The notes under the pieces: model-generated
The model's database searches: none
Seen by the model: the letters and a program-made list of their open reading frames with translations, nothing else
Told to the model about the DNA's origin: nothing
Part shown: piece by piece, positions 48,828 through 61,068 of the stretch
How positions within the stretch are numbered: position 1 is the first letter of the stretch
Layout: each line of letters starts with the position of its first letter
Program-made: the position numbers and the translations under genes
NCBI GenBank assembly: GCA_942486035.1
Contig: CALNXK010000040.1
Coordinates: forward strand, 337,001-401,000
Source: Porites lobata
Lineage: Eukaryota > Cnidaria > Anthozoa > Scleractinia > Poritidae
Direction: 5' to 3'
DNA length: 64,000 nucleotides

Positions 48828-50377
48828 CTTTTAAAATAAAAGAAGACCATTAATTTGACACATGCTTACAAATAATTGGTGATAGTTTTCAGTGACACAG
48901 GCAACCCAAAAAACTATTCCTGGACAAGTGCGACTCCTCTTAGGAGAAGTTGGAATTTTTACGAGTCGCTCGTATCAATGACAGAAAAACAATCAATTTC
49001 ATTTATTGTATCTCATTTATGTCATTGCTGACATAAAACAAGACGCTCTTTTAAAGCGTTAAGTCGATCTTGCTTGGAGATTAAATACGGAGTGAGGAGG
49101 CGATTTTATTCTTGGTGAGCCTGTGAGTGGGCGTGGAAGCCACGTGGGGGAGGAGAAAAAACTGCCAGCTCAGTAACAGGCTCAATTAAATACATACAAC
49201 AAATTGAACCTGAAATAAAAAAAACAAACCTATTTTACGATAGAGTTCCAGGAATTGCTTCAAAACTTTGAGAAACGTAACGTCTCTTTTCACGGGTATT
49301 TAAATTCACTTGCATTCGAACTCTTCGCTTTCGTAATTAATACACCGGCTTTCTACACGAAACAGGATTTCCTCCCTACAAGTTTTTCACGTCCTACTTT
49401 ATGAACGGTCGAGTATTCTTCCGGGTATTTACTTTTTATATCGTATATATTCGACGATTTGTTTCTGGATTGATTTAGTACGCGTGAAAAATACACGAAT
49501 ATCAATGGCCTCAATTCGAAATTGCATCATTGCCAAAGAGCTAAAAAGTGATGAACATGGCGTGTCATTCCAATCATCACGGACAATATGCATGCATGCA
49601 TGCTTATCGCAAAACTCATTTGCATAGAATGGAAGTTTACAACACCCGACGGGTTTGCCTCATCATTGAAGTTTTTCTCATAAAGATTCTGCTTTTTTCG
49701 ACTACTGAAATATTCACTTCTTCCAAAGTAATCAGCACTTTTAAGCGATAATATTCATAGACCGACCCGTTCCCGAAAAGCTCGACATATTTCGCTTCCA
49801 AAGCTTTCTTCACAAAACACGCAGGGCGCTGTGGAAAATTTTTAATACATTGTATGTTCTCAGTGACGTCACCATTCTTATTCCTAGTTTCTACGGTCTC
49901 CGCTAGGAACGCCTAGGTCCATGATCCCCTTTTCTGGCCTAAATACGACGGAAAAAATGGCTTGCCCATTACGAGTCTCGCTGCTACGCAAGCTCGACTA
50001 CAAATGAAAGTACGATGATGTTTAAGAAAACATTCGTTGTTTGAAAGATCTCCGTCGCCGTTTTCCTTCGGTGACCCAGTTACTCAAAAAGAAAAGAAAT
50101 TTATCTCAAACACATTCCTCTTTGGTATATATGTTGTGGTTCAACGTTCTTCTTGGTTGAAATTTTATTTTCCTTTGTTTTAAGGTTAGTGGTAATGTAT
50201 GATTAAAAGACTGAAACAAAGGGAAATAAGGCTTACACCAAGGATAAAAATGAACCACAAAATAAACCTGATTCAATAAAGGTTGCTTTGGGAAATTGCA
50301 CATTGGAAAGCTATTATTTGGTGGTCACTCAAGTAAATCTTTGAAGTGAGTTCGGTACGCCCAAATGTGCAATTCGC

Positions 50378-50537
50378 CATTTGCACATCTCCCAGAATTG
50401 TTTTTCCTCCAAAATGTTGCATAGGCATTGTTTTCAATTTCTCCTGGGACGACTGTAATACCCAGTAGAAATTGAAAACAAAGGATATACAAAATTTTGG
50501 GGGGCAAACAAAATGTATTGTGGGAGATATGCAAATG
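50378..50537. mobile_element. MITE copy, family shared with 25356-25524
   Basis: Inverted arms begin CATTTGCACATCTCCCA; the central GGGACGACTGTAATACCC matches the copy in the large intron. It lies about 65 bp beyond the donor of exon 7. Confidence 0.6.
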
Positions 50538-50601
50538 ATGAGTGCCCAATAACCAATGACAATTTACCAAAGCAACCTTTCAGGTTTCTTAATCTACTTA
50601 C

Positions 50602-50994
50602 CTTCAACATTTTTCTTGCAAAGATATTCATGCGTCTGGGAACATGACGCATCCTTCCATTTACCCTCTTGGGAATTTAGCAAGACACAGTCTCTCCCCT
50701 TCCCATTATCATTTTTCGCGCTGCTGTCCCAGTTCGTGAACACAGACAGACTGGAGTCACTCCAAGACCACGTCCCGTCGCGGGATTGGTCCCGATATCC
50801 CAACCAAGACTCGATGTTTGTAAAGTTTTCAAGAAAACGTTGTTCATAAGCGTTGGTGACGCTGAAAAGTTCGCCTCCAAGGCTCTTACATGTTTGATGT
50901 GCGTTATCCCAAGTTTTATGTTCAAAAATTTCTTGGTAACAGAAGGAGCCAAAGTCACCTAAAGCCCCTGTCCAACCAGCGCCACACTGAAGGT
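50602..50994 (-). CDS. Exon 7: C-type lectin-like domain 1 (single exon)
   Basis: The whole domain is in one 393-bp, phase 1-1 exon. Visible hallmarks are the six cysteines in long-form CTLD spacing, a WLGYRD stretch in place of WIG, a WSWSD segment, and KWKDASC near the end where the WND-type calcium motif sits. The usual EPN or QPD sugar-selectivity triplet is not evident; KND lies at about that place, so calcium-dependent sugar binding is uncertain. Acceptor TTTTTAG and donor GTAAGT are strong. The exon could be shuffled or skipped without frame change. Confidence 0.9.
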
Positions 50995-51871
50995 CTAAAA
51001 ACAAGTGCATTCATTTACATTAGGTTTTTATCTCTCGTCGCTTCTGATTGAATACCATTTCGTTCCTTTTCCTCTTTCTTAAAACCTCATTCTCTTTCGT
51101 TTTTTCTTCCATTTTTGTTTCCACATAATTACAAAAACGTAACATATTTCGATAGATAATGTAAGATTCTACTTAAATCACGCTAAGACTAGCATTTTTT
51201 GGCTTAATACCCCGAAAATTAATATTAGCTAATAAGAAGTTGTTAATGTTGATGTTGCTATTCTCGGTACTGGAAATAAAACAAGAATATTTTCATAACA
51301 AGAGATATTCCACAATTCGTAGCGTTCGTTATATTACCACCATCCTTCCTATTGTCTGCATTTGTGCTTTCACTGTATTGTTTTCAAAACTAACAAAAAA
51401 TAAACCTAAAAGATATCTGGTCTCTCAAGAAATGGGCCCCTGAATTTACTGATTGTCGTGCTTCAAACCGAGATCTTCGTTAACTTTGTTTTTAAAATCA
51501 GCTGCCCCACGTTGCCACTGTCACATATTTGTTCGCAAAGAAAAACGCTACGTTAGGATTAGCAAAAGAGAAACGATTATACAAGACCCCTTTACGTACA
51601 AGATATCTATCTGTATTTGTATGCTTTTTGTAAGTCTATGGAAATTTGTAAAGCTGCAAAGTAAGCAATGATAAGCAGCAAATTAATTGTAATGGTTGAA
51701 AGAGTACGTGTGTGGGTGTTTGGTGCCAGTGTGTGTTTACGTAGATGAGTGTATTTTGCTTGAGTGGACACTGCTGTAACTATTGTCTGCATAGCCATCT
51801 GTTCGGTTGCATAAAGAATACAACACATCAATTAGTTATAATTTATTGTCAGTAGCTCCTCAGTATCTAAC

Positions 51872-52037
51872 CTGGTTTAGGTCGAATCAAGTTCTTCTTT
51901 CCAATATTGGGATTTGGATTGGTATTTTGCCCTGTCCCTTGGTTTAGCTGATCCTCTTGTTGCCCCTCTGGTGGGAGTGGTATTGGATAGGGTAGGGGGT
52001 AGGGGCAAAACTCGTTTCCTTCACATGGCTTTGGAGT
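51872..52037 (-). CDS. Exon 6: proline-rich linker with two cysteines
   Basis: A 166-bp exon encoding CPYPLPYPIPLPPEG, then a Gln/Asn-rich and a basic tail. It has two nearby cysteines, unlike linker exons 3 to 5. It enters in phase 0 and leaves in phase 1, completing an Asp codon with exon 7. It leads directly into the first lectin domain. Confidence 0.75.
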
Positions 52038-52427
52038 CTATAAATACATATCGACGTCAATTGAAAGTATACACACAATTATAAACTTTCTACCAGAATT
52101 TGGTCGAAATAGGCCTCAGAAAAGTTACTTAAGGGGTAATTAACAACCACCCTTGGCCAGTTACCGCAATAGAACAGAAAATGCAAAAACAAACATTACT
52201 AAATATAATCGCATTTTTTTAGCTGAACGAATACTTGATGTTTCTTATGCCTCAACATACATCTCCAGAACTGAGAAGCTGAGTCGTAATAACTTGATTA
52301 CCGGTCCTAACGGAAACAGTGAGTTAATTTTCTTTCCCGCCAATTTCATTGTTTCCCAAAGCGTAGCCGGATGAAAAACTGAGATTGGAGAGAAAATAGC
52401 TAATTTCCTGGGGTACCAGTCATTAAG

Positions 52428-52800
52428 GCTATGTTCATACTACGTACCGGATAGCTTTCATTGCCGGATCCAGACCTCGAGATAAGGGGGTGCCCGGTCA
52501 TCCAGACCCTTAGATAGGGAAGGGGGTCTCAAATGTTTTTTTGGCCCTTCGGGCCTCAGTTTGGTCTAAAAATAAGGAGGGGGCGGCCCTCAGGGCCCCT
52601 CCCCTGGATCCGCCACTGGCTTTTCGTAGCGCCACAAAAACCAATCTGGTATGACTCTCCGCTTTAGAAATCGGCGCGGTGCAGCTTTGCTCCGTCACAG
52701 AAATCGCGCCGCCACAACCGTTCCTGTGTGTGAACAGAAGCCTTATCCGGTATGGTTTTCACGGCGACGCAAAAGCGCTCCGGTACAGTATGAACATAGC
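52428..52800. mobile_element. MITE, ends GCTATGTTCATACT, with nested insertion
   Basis: Inverted ends GCTATGTTCATACTACGTACCGG and near complement. The interior is interrupted at 52464-52619 by another repeat. Confidence 0.75.
52464..52619. mobile_element. Nested GGATCC-bounded insertion
   Basis: Runs from CCGGATCCAGACC to CCCCTGGATCCGCCACTGG inside the element above. The surrounding left and right halves otherwise look continuous. Confidence 0.5.
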
Positions 52801-52874
52801 GTAAGTGATTCATTAAATTATAGCCCAAGATAGTCCATTCTCTCATGTTATTTTAGCGTCTACTGAAACTACTA

Positions 52875-53233
52875 AAGCCTGGTTTTCACCAGCGCATGAG
52901 CATAAGCATAAGGACATACGAACGCGCAGAATGGTATTTTTCACTCAATTCTCGATGCCAGCTCTCCTCAACCCCATGATAAACAAGATGGCGGACGCTT
53001 CGTCCGCCATATTGCTTTTTATATGTTCGCATGAGGTCTGGGTCAAAGTGGCCTATGATTAGACCTCGTTTTCACCAGTCAAAGCTACGAATAAGCATAA
53101 GTACAAGCACAAGAAGAACCAACTTGTCCGTTTTCCTTGTGCTAATGCTTATGTCAACCCAGTTTTCACTTGCTTACATATGTGCTTGTAGTTATGCTTA
53201 ATCTTATGCTAATGCGTCAGTGAAAACCAGGCT
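52875..53233. mobile_element. MITE, ends AAGCCTGGTTTTCACC
   Basis: Inverted ends, with TAAGCATAAG-type words scattered inside and a second GTTTTCACCAG at 53073, suggesting a nested or duplicated structure. Confidence 0.65.
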
Positions 53234-53702
53234 TATTAACGAAACAAAGAAAGAAAAAATATATAGACAATAATAATAATAATAATAATAATAAACAAAA
53301 AATAAAACACACAGACACACACACCTCGTTATGACGACGGGTAGGGTTCGAGGCTGGTCGTATTAACGGGGTTTTACGGTAAGTATCTACTTTATAAGTA
53401 GAGTACAAAATAATTTTGCCTTGCGATAGTATGTATAGTATTTTACGAACCTTTTACAGGAAAACTGTGGAGATTATGGAATATGTCACGGTATCGTATG
53501 ACATGGTATGGTATGATATGAACTGGTAATGCGGGGTCTGGCATATATTCTTACTTTCGTGTTTTTACGTATTGATCGCGGGATTTCCAAACGTTATAGT
53601 TCAAGAACTATCAAGTAAAGCGGCTTCCTACGAGTCATTGAAAAAGTTCAATGAATGGAACTCTAATGCGGACCGAAAAGTGCTGAAAGCTAATTGTCTT
53701 AC

Positions 53703-53819
53703 AGTTTTACGAGAATCTCCCTTCTTCCACAATGCTGTCAACTGAGGCGCTGAGTCTGTTTCTGGATCCACCAACAAGTTGCTGTCAAACGGCTGGCGCT
53801 GTTCCTGCGGCCCTTGCAG
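53703..53819 (-). CDS. Exon 5: short Gln/Asp-rich linker
   Basis: A 117-bp, phase 0-0 exon of 39 codons with no known domain. Acceptor TTCAGCAG could also be used 3 bp earlier, a possible NAGNAG choice adding one Gln. The donor is ACT|GTAAGA. Like exon 4 it is frame-neutral if skipped. Confidence 0.7.
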
Positions 53820-54182
53820 CTGCTGAATGAAATTGTGACGATAAAAGGGGACAGGCCAGAAAATATTGTTTAAGATTTTTCAAGTTTTCTTTAAGTACAT
53901 CATTTTGTTTCGTGCCCTGAGACTAAGAACCAATCAGATATAGACATTGTCAACTGCCCACAGGTAAGTATCTGGTAAAACTACCTTCGTTTGGTTTTGA
54001 GTCGAACAAAAAATATCAAATTGAATCTTGCTATTTAACTTGCTAAGAAGAACATCCTAATTAGACAACTAAGTATACGACGTTTGCTAATATAAGTTTT
54101 TTTTGGCCGACGGATTTCCCTCGCGTTCTCTCTTGCGACGTTAAAATGAATAAAACTGTATTTGTATTTAATTTGATCTTAC

Positions 54183-54293
54183 AGTGTAGCCAGCGCTGTT
54201 TTTATCAATTGGATCATTCTGACCTCCTTCTGGTGGCAGTGGGATTGGATACGGGTTTCCACCCTCCGGGAACCATTGGCGAGCTACCGCTTG
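54183..54293 (-). CDS. Exon 4: proline-rich linker
   Basis: A 111-bp, phase 0-0 exon of 37 codons with the word PYPIPLPPEGG, which matches exon 6 almost exactly. Donor GTAAGATC and acceptor CAACAG are good. It can be included or skipped without changing frame, so it is a candidate alternative exon. Confidence 0.75.
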
Positions 54294-57200
54294 CTGTTGA
54301 CATTACAGGTTAACGCAATTTACACGAGAGAAACATAGAAATAACAGTAGGAAATATGTATCTTTCCTTTCTTCCAACAGTTAATCGGACTTGCCCTGAC
54401 TTCTTCAGGGAATATAACTACATCATTGGCGGGTGAAGTAATTAATTATTTTCGTCCCCTGGAGCGCCCCAACCCACGGGTTGATCTGCGTCGAGTCTGC
54501 ATCCTCTCGTGGTCTCTACGCTTATTGGTCGCATTACAGTGGCCTTGCAGCTCTTCAGAAACAGTAATTTAATTGGCCTTCACGGGTTGCTGCTGTTTTG
54601 TTTTAGGGCTAGGTTCAATTGTTAACTTGCGGGTTGTTCATTGTTTTCCCAACTAATCCCGTGAGGTGTTCCGAGAGCTGCAAGGTCGCCCATGGTATTA
54701 GCTTTCAACTGCTTTAGTTATTGGGGTTTGGGGCATTGTCTGGGTTCTCTGTCTGTCACTTCATGAACAAATCATAGCCCTCGCTGCACACGGTGCAGAT
54801 CGCCTCAAACCTTCTCCAGCGTACATAGACCACACGCCCATCACACCAACAGTACAAATGCAAGTAAACACCAAAATTTTATCCGACGAGCATTAAGTTC
54901 CAGTCTAATTAACATAAGTGTTGCGACGCCACACGCAAAGTTCAGAAAATATGACAAACACGAGAGACAGTATTTTAACACTTATTAAAAACCGAACCAA
55001 GAAGAGGGTTGAATATACGACAAATAGCGCAGTTTTGTTTACAATCAAAATTCGAGGAGTTTGATATAAGTCCTCAAGCAAAATGATTCGGAACAACAAG
55101 AGAAAGGATGCAAAAACCGAGAAGTTTTGTGTGTTTATCAGATATCCAGTGAACACCGCTGGGAGCACAATTCCCTTTGTCTTTTGAAATATTAGCGAGT
55201 TTGATAACTCAGTCATCTATTGGAATTTTCAGGAAAAATCCGTTATATTCCCTCAAAAAAACCAGGCAGCCTCACGAAATATTACATGAAGGAATGTATA
55301 CATATTATCCCACTATATTGTCAGCCTTACTTCATCGCTGAATTCAAACATAAATCACAAACCAAACATACCACGGATACAAAACTGAAAGCACTTGTAC
55401 GTTAAATTAGTCGGTAAGTGTATCGACTCCTTGAAAAGGTTAATAGTTACGTTGTCGAGGCGAAAAGGTTGATGTTATGATTATGAGTGATGGTGACTGT
55501 GTATGTGAGATAAAAGATGGAAAAGGTTTACTTTTTGTTATTCAAATATTAATTATAAGATTACTAGTCAATAATATAATTAACATTTTAAATCCATATC
55601 TATATTATTAGCAATAATTAGCTAATTTAACCTTTAACGGCTGAGATTACTTTATTACAAGGAAGATAAGTTACAGGGATTTGTCTAGTTACTGTAGGTA
55701 ATAAAATACAATATGTAGGTAATACAATAAAGTCATTTGATTAGACGGGTGATTCATGTTTCTTCTATGGCACGTCCACAAGAGGCCGTTTAATGTCCTA
55801 AACGCAGAAGAACCAATCTTGTTCGGTGATGATAGCTGAATGTTCAATAATCAATAATGCATACTTGTTTCATATTAGGGAGCCTAGGTATCTTGAGCAG
55901 TGGTTTTGCCCAAAAGTTCGGAAAAATTGCCTCTATAAGAGTAAAGACACTTAATAACACATATTTGGTATTAACATTTTAACAGGGAAGAGGCCTCACT
56001 TTCGGTTAGACGTGCGTCGCTCAAAACCGCCTTTAAGCTCCCTATATATCTATATCCCCATATATCTTGCAGGATCGTTGTTGACTCATCTGTGAAGATG
56101 GGCGTCGTCGATGAGTGCCAGAAAACGACTGTTGCCGTGAATACAACGACTGATAGTAGCGCCAGGTTGTAAAACGTTATCGCAACCTTACGTAACTTTG
56201 GAGTTGAGACAAAGACTTGAAAGAACACGACAATTATTGACTGGGAGATACTGCTCCATTAAAACACCCATAAGATCCAGACGTCATATTTAACATCTGC
56301 CCAATCTGAGTAAAAGCTATTAGGGAGCTTAAGCCTCGTTTTTAGCGACGAACGTTAATCGGAAGAGAGACCTTTTCCTTTTAATATGCCTTGATGATTC
56401 CAAATTTGAATTGCTAAGTGTCTTTTTCTCTTATAGAGACGATTTAGCCCAAAATATGGGAAAAACCACTTCCCACGAATGCAAATATCCCACTTTCAGT
56501 TGACGTGCGTCTTTTTGCTTAAGTTCGCTATCGTTCTTAAGCATCCACATTATTAGAAATTTGGAACAGCCCTAATCATACCTGGGGGTATTTTGGCGGG
56601 CCCACTGGGTAAAACTGAGCGAGCTGCGACGATGGTAGAAATCCACGAGCCGAGGCATCAGAACCGGCCTTAAAGGAGGAAAGGAGGTGCATTGAGGGAG
56701 AATTACAATAAAAAATTTATATTATCTTATTTTCCCAACATTTTTTACAGTTGCAGTAACTTACCAATAGCAAAACAAAAAACCAAAAATGGTAAAAGAA
56801 TTCACAGCAATTCAGACGGTGAGAGAGAGCCTTTTTATGATATGACTGATATGACGTCACATCCGCCATGTTGATGTCCAAAAACAATGAAAAGGCGGCC
56901 ATGTTTGTGTCCCAAACCAGTCCTGTGGGAGCTGAACTTGTTTTCTTACGTAAACGCTTTCCGTTGTCATAGTAAATTTGCATTTGTGAGTGAAAACCCT
57001 GTATACACTTTATGTGGATATCGGAAACGGAAATATCTCGCATCACAGAATTTATGCAATTTCTCCTTGACAAAACTAAACTCAAAGCATGGAGCAAAAA
57101 AAAGAGGTCAACGCTTTATCCATAGAGGAAGTACGTGCAGTAAGCTGCGCTAACAAGTTGCAGGTAAATTGAAGCAAATGATACAAATATAACATATCAG

Positions 57201-57355
57201 GATTAAAAACCAACTGGCATTTACAAGGACGGCTTTGGATTTGAACTCAGGAGGACCAAGAAACAACTCCGGCTGGTCGTAGGCGCGGAACTCAAATCCC
57301 GGGGAGCCGGATTGCGAGTCCGACACGCTGACCACTCGGCCATGCAGTCCACTTA
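57201..57355 (-). mobile_element. tRNA-derived SINE-like element
   Basis: On the minus strand it begins with a tRNA-like box A (TGGCCGAGTGG) and a box B (GGGATTTGAGTTCC) at the right spacing for a Leu/Ser-type tRNA promoter, then a tRNA-unrelated body ending CAGTTGGTTTTTAATCC. Its head is about 20 bp from the exon 3 donor. Confidence 0.65.
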
Positions 57356-57375
57356 AAGCAAACATAAAAAGATAC

Positions 57376-57521
57376 CTTTGGTGTTTCATGATAGCTGTTC
57401 CTTCCCTTGTCTCCATGGTAACCTTGGTTCTCTTGCTCTCCCTCAGGGGGGATGGTGAAGGGATATATCGGGGGTGCGGGTTTCGAGTAAGTCCTTGTTT
57501 GACCTGTTTGAGGTAGATTTC
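57376..57521 (-). CDS. Exon 3: proline-rich linker
   Basis: A 146-bp exon encoding a proline-rich stretch with the word YPFTIPPEG followed by a Gln/Asn/Gly-rich tail. Similar words recur in exons 4 and 6, pointing to duplication of a linker exon. Acceptor ACGTCAG and donor CAAAG|GTATC are clear, and it enters after a phase 1 junction and leaves in phase 0. A SINE-like element starts about 20 bp beyond the donor. Confidence 0.7.
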
Positions 57522-57773
57522 CTGACGTGTAAAAGTTGATTATAACAGTCAAATCAGCCAGCATCGCCAAGGTTTCTGTTAGTTTACTTTTATCTTCCTT
57601 AGCTGATTTTTAGTGGTTAGCAGTTAATTTATTTTTATAACATAGCGCGCGTGCTTACCCTATATAAGTCCTATTGAGCCGCTATGAACAAAATCTTTAT
57701 TTACGCACGCCCGTACCTGGTTGCAAAGGTGTCGTCTTTTAAGCTGCTGTGCGGTTTTCGTTCTCTTTAAAAT

Positions 57774-57989
57774 ATGGAAGAAACCAGCGAAGAACACCCC
57801 AATTTTTCTATCGGCATTGACCTTTTAGGTCCTGATCCAACAAGCAGCAAAAATAAAGCCGAATTAAAAAAACACTCGCAAGTTGCGCGTTTCGCAAATT
57901 TGTCGGAAGACCAGCTGCAGCAAATTTTGGCCAAAAGACATTCACTGGGAACAGAACAGACACCAACTGGTCATCAACATCATTTAAAG
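57774..57989 (+). CDS. Solitary exon resembling the first exon of Crypton-derived (KIAA1958/QRICH1/ZMYM-like) genes
   Basis: A 72-codon frame starting at ATG and ending at an AAG|GTAAAA donor, in the intron between exons 2 and 3 but on the opposite strand. The word RFANLSEDQLQQILAKRHS resembles the N-terminal segment of domesticated Crypton tyrosine-recombinase genes that are numerous in cnidarians; this is from memory. No catalytic recombinase exon was seen downstream, so it is probably a fragment of a mobile or repeated gene rather than a working copy. Confidence 0.45.
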
Positions 57990-58341
57990 GTAAAATTTCC
58001 GTTTTTATTGTTGTTTTTAAATTTGTTATGCACTTTTGTTATCTTCGGACAATCCGACTGAAGCAGTAAAATTTCTCTCGCAATAACAACATAAATTACA
58101 GTATGTGGTCCTTGGTCCGCAACTTTTCTGAAAATGATGAAATATTTCTTGGAGCAACAAAATACGGTGAATAATGAAAGATATCGTGATTTACTGATTA
58201 ACATTCTTTCATACGACGAAGTCTCGGCTTTCTTGTTGTTGGTGAAGACGCGAAATTAAAGTTTGTTGACAGGTAGGTTAATTTGTCTTTCTTGAAGTTC
58301 GGATTTTTGCGGCACCGTAAATTACATGGTCATGTTTACTT

Positions 58342-58740
58342 CAGGGGCACCCAACGAGAATATAGTTCAAAACCACATAAACATAGCATTGTTGAACGTA
58401 CTTTAGTATTTAAACGGTAGATAAAGGCTTATTTTTATGCCCTAAAAATTTTCCATCTGTTCGGATTTCCTAGCTGAAAGTATAGTGATCCGAAAATTAT
58501 AGGGATCAAAATTTACCTTTTCGAAAATTTCAGGAAGAAAAAAGGCTCCCGAAAATTCTAGGTGACCTTTTTAGGGTAAAAATCCGTTAAAAATGGGCAA
58601 TTATACGATTTTTTTGAAGTTCGAAAATCTTAGGAGAGGCAGGCAAGCGAGAAATTTTTCAGAAAATGATCCGAAAATTCTAGACCTCAAATCGTCTTCC
58701 GAACAGATAATTTTCCGAAAATTGTCGTTGGGTGCCCCTG
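58342..58740. mobile_element. MITE family with CAGGGGCACCCAACGA ends, copy 2
   Basis: Same termini as 16402-16912 and matching right-end interior (GAACAGATA...), but about 110 bp shorter. Confidence 0.75.
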
Positions 58741-59112
58741 TTACTTAGCCTGCGAATAGATGGTTTTCACAGTGACGTCATCAAATTGTAAAGTCAAAAT
58801 AGCGAGGATTTACGAATTCTTATGTACACTAAGTCGAAGATAAACAAAAAGTGAATCTTTGTACAAGTTTCCATTCCCGAAGCATGTTTCATTTCGAAAG
58901 TACAGCAATTTGAACTTCTGAGTTTTCACAGTGCGTGACATCAAAATAGGAATGCTGTCTCGTTGAAAAAAAGTCTCTCCTTTTGATTTTCAGTAGTATA
59001 ACCATTTCAAGTATTAGAAGATATGTTTATGCGCACGTACGCTTCTAGTTATCGAGAGAAAAGAAAGAGCTTTTATCGGACAAGTGAACTTCAGATGTTT
59101 TTATCGATTTCC

Positions 59113-59153
59113 GGCGGCCATATTGGTGCACCAAAACGGTGCACCAATATGGC
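59113..59153. repeat. Near-perfect hairpin with GGTGCACC arms
   Basis: GGCCATATTGGTGCACC, a short spacer, then GGTGCACCAATATGGCG form a stem of about 16 bp with a loop of about 5 bases. In the intron between exons 2 and 3. Confidence 0.7.
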
Positions 59154-60591
59154 GTCACCATACAAAGCTCTACAAAGGTGCGTGAAACGTTTCGGCAATT
59201 AACTCAAAAACTGCGAGCCAAACAGACCTGAGACTTGGAAAAATTGTTTAAAAATTAGTCCTTTGTAACACTTCATTTTCTTGGCTTCTTCCACTGGACG
59301 GTTTCCAGTTTATTTTTTTGTTGCGTGACAGTGAAAACGATCAATAAATAAAACGCAACGGGAAGACGTGCTTTTTTGCCGAACGGGTTCTCAGATCAAC
59401 TTATTTCTGCGGTTGGAAGCATGTTGCTGTAGACTCTGAATTTTTTGTTTCACCGACTCTTGAAAAATATCACCAAATTTCGCTTAGCGATCTTTGGTCG
59501 GCGACCTATGACCTTGGTTGAATAAAACTTCCCAAAATAAAAAGCGACAGCCTTTGTTTTATGAAGAATGTTTTGAAAATCGTCCCTATTACATGTCTAC
59601 AAGTTCTCCTTTTTTAATACCTCGAATACATACAGAGTTTTTGGTAATTATTTTCGACCGCGCTGAAAACCGCTCGTCGACGCTCGTGTGGGAGACCGGA
59701 GGAGACTGTTGTCTGAAGTCTTTGAAAGAAAAGCAGATTATTTTATACTCACAACATCTTCCGAAAAAAACTTTAGCTTAATTACATCAAGAAAAGAAAA
59801 AAAAATACATGAAATAGTGTGAAAATCACGATTTCGCGTGGAAACTATAAAATTTTTACGTTTTTTTTCGTGCTGCTTGCCTGAGACGCGGACCAAGGAC
59901 CACATTCGCGGACCAAGGACCATCGAAAACGGTCGCCTTTTTTCGAATTCTAAGCAAAATATTTATGTCTGGAACTTTAAACCTCAGGATTATCGAGAGG
60001 AACATAAAAGCTATATTTAGGGAGTATTTCAGCTCGTCACGTGAAGATTTGGGTAAGATATTCAAGATAATGACTTTTAGACTAGGACTAAGGACCGCAT
60101 ACTGTACACAAGAAGACATAAATTTATTACTCACAAAAACAACTGCTGCCAGGTCTTCTCAAGAAGCCGTAATGACCAGCCAATGTTCGTAAATGTATAT
60201 GAGTTTAAAGAAGGATGACAGTCGTCATGAGTCGTCTCCGCTAAAAACATGTTTTCTGGATTTCGCCGAGCAAAACGTAAACGTGTTTTCAGCAAATCCA
60301 AACCATACTCCACGACTTCTTACGAACATGTCAGCTGACATGTTAGTATTTTAACTTTAGGTGAACTTTAAGACTCTTTTAACCTTTGTTTCTGCTTAGT
60401 TTCCATTGATCGTTAACGAATAAAGAAGGAAATTTTCTTTCTCAGTTTTACCGAAAGAATATTTTCATTCAAACTAGACGATTATGGCGTGTTCGTAATA
60501 AGCCAATAGAACCGTTTGTTATTGTGTAGCGCGTTACGAGAATTTTGCAGTTAACCAAAAAGCAAGCATTTTTGTCAGTTATGTTATAAAA

Positions 60592-60780
60592 GAATTTGCT
60601 CATGCTTTTAGCTGTGCGTATATCGAGTTATGGATGCACTTGGGAAGTTTGGAGAGCACTCAAGAAGCTAGGGTTGCACTCGGCTATTGCCTCGTGCAAC
60701 TCTTACGCATCTTTCGTGCTCTCCAAACTTCCCGCGTGCATCCATAACTCGAAATACGCACGCTAAGCATGAACAAATTC
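60592..60780. mobile_element. 189-bp palindromic MITE
   Basis: Arms of about 65 bp share CGAGTTATGGATGCAC and GGGAAGTTTGGAGAGCAC in opposite orientation around a 45-bp centre. Confidence 0.75.
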
Positions 60781-60902
60781 TTAAATCTAGAAACGTTTGC
60801 ACAAGACTCTAACACACAGCCTATCGATATAGTGTTCGTTTTATCCAAGTAAAGCTTTTTATCCCAACCATGGCAAAAGAATTACATAGCTTAAAGGAAT
60901 AG

Positions 60903-61068
60903 GCCATTTCCGAGTTCCCCCGGGCCTCTGTATCAAAACGAGGTTAGGTGCTCAACCCTTCTTGTGGAAATGAGTTCTATTTGCTTGAGAAAGAAAAATC
61001 ATTTCCATATCAAAGGTTGAGCACCTAACCTCGTTTGATACATTGGCCCGGGGGAACTCGGAAATGGC
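60903..61068. mobile_element. 166-bp MITE with 57-bp nearly perfect arms
   Basis: GCCATTTCCGAGTTCCCCCG and AACGAGGTTAGGTGCTCAACC recur in inverted order at the right end with few mismatches, implying recent origin. Confidence 0.8.

Noticed and set aside
49243..49300. Possible extra minus-strand exon ending at a GTTTG donor
   Set aside because: No convincing acceptor, and exons 7 and 8 already join in frame without it.
54905..55216. Hydrophobic 103-codon minus-strand frame, possible membrane protein
   Set aside because: No start context or splice sites fitting the gene, and AT-rich sequence gives hydrophobic codons by chance.
56717..57097. 126-codon minus-strand frame with a hydrophobic end
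   Set aside because: Probable repeat-derived frame; does not join the phase chain of the main gene.
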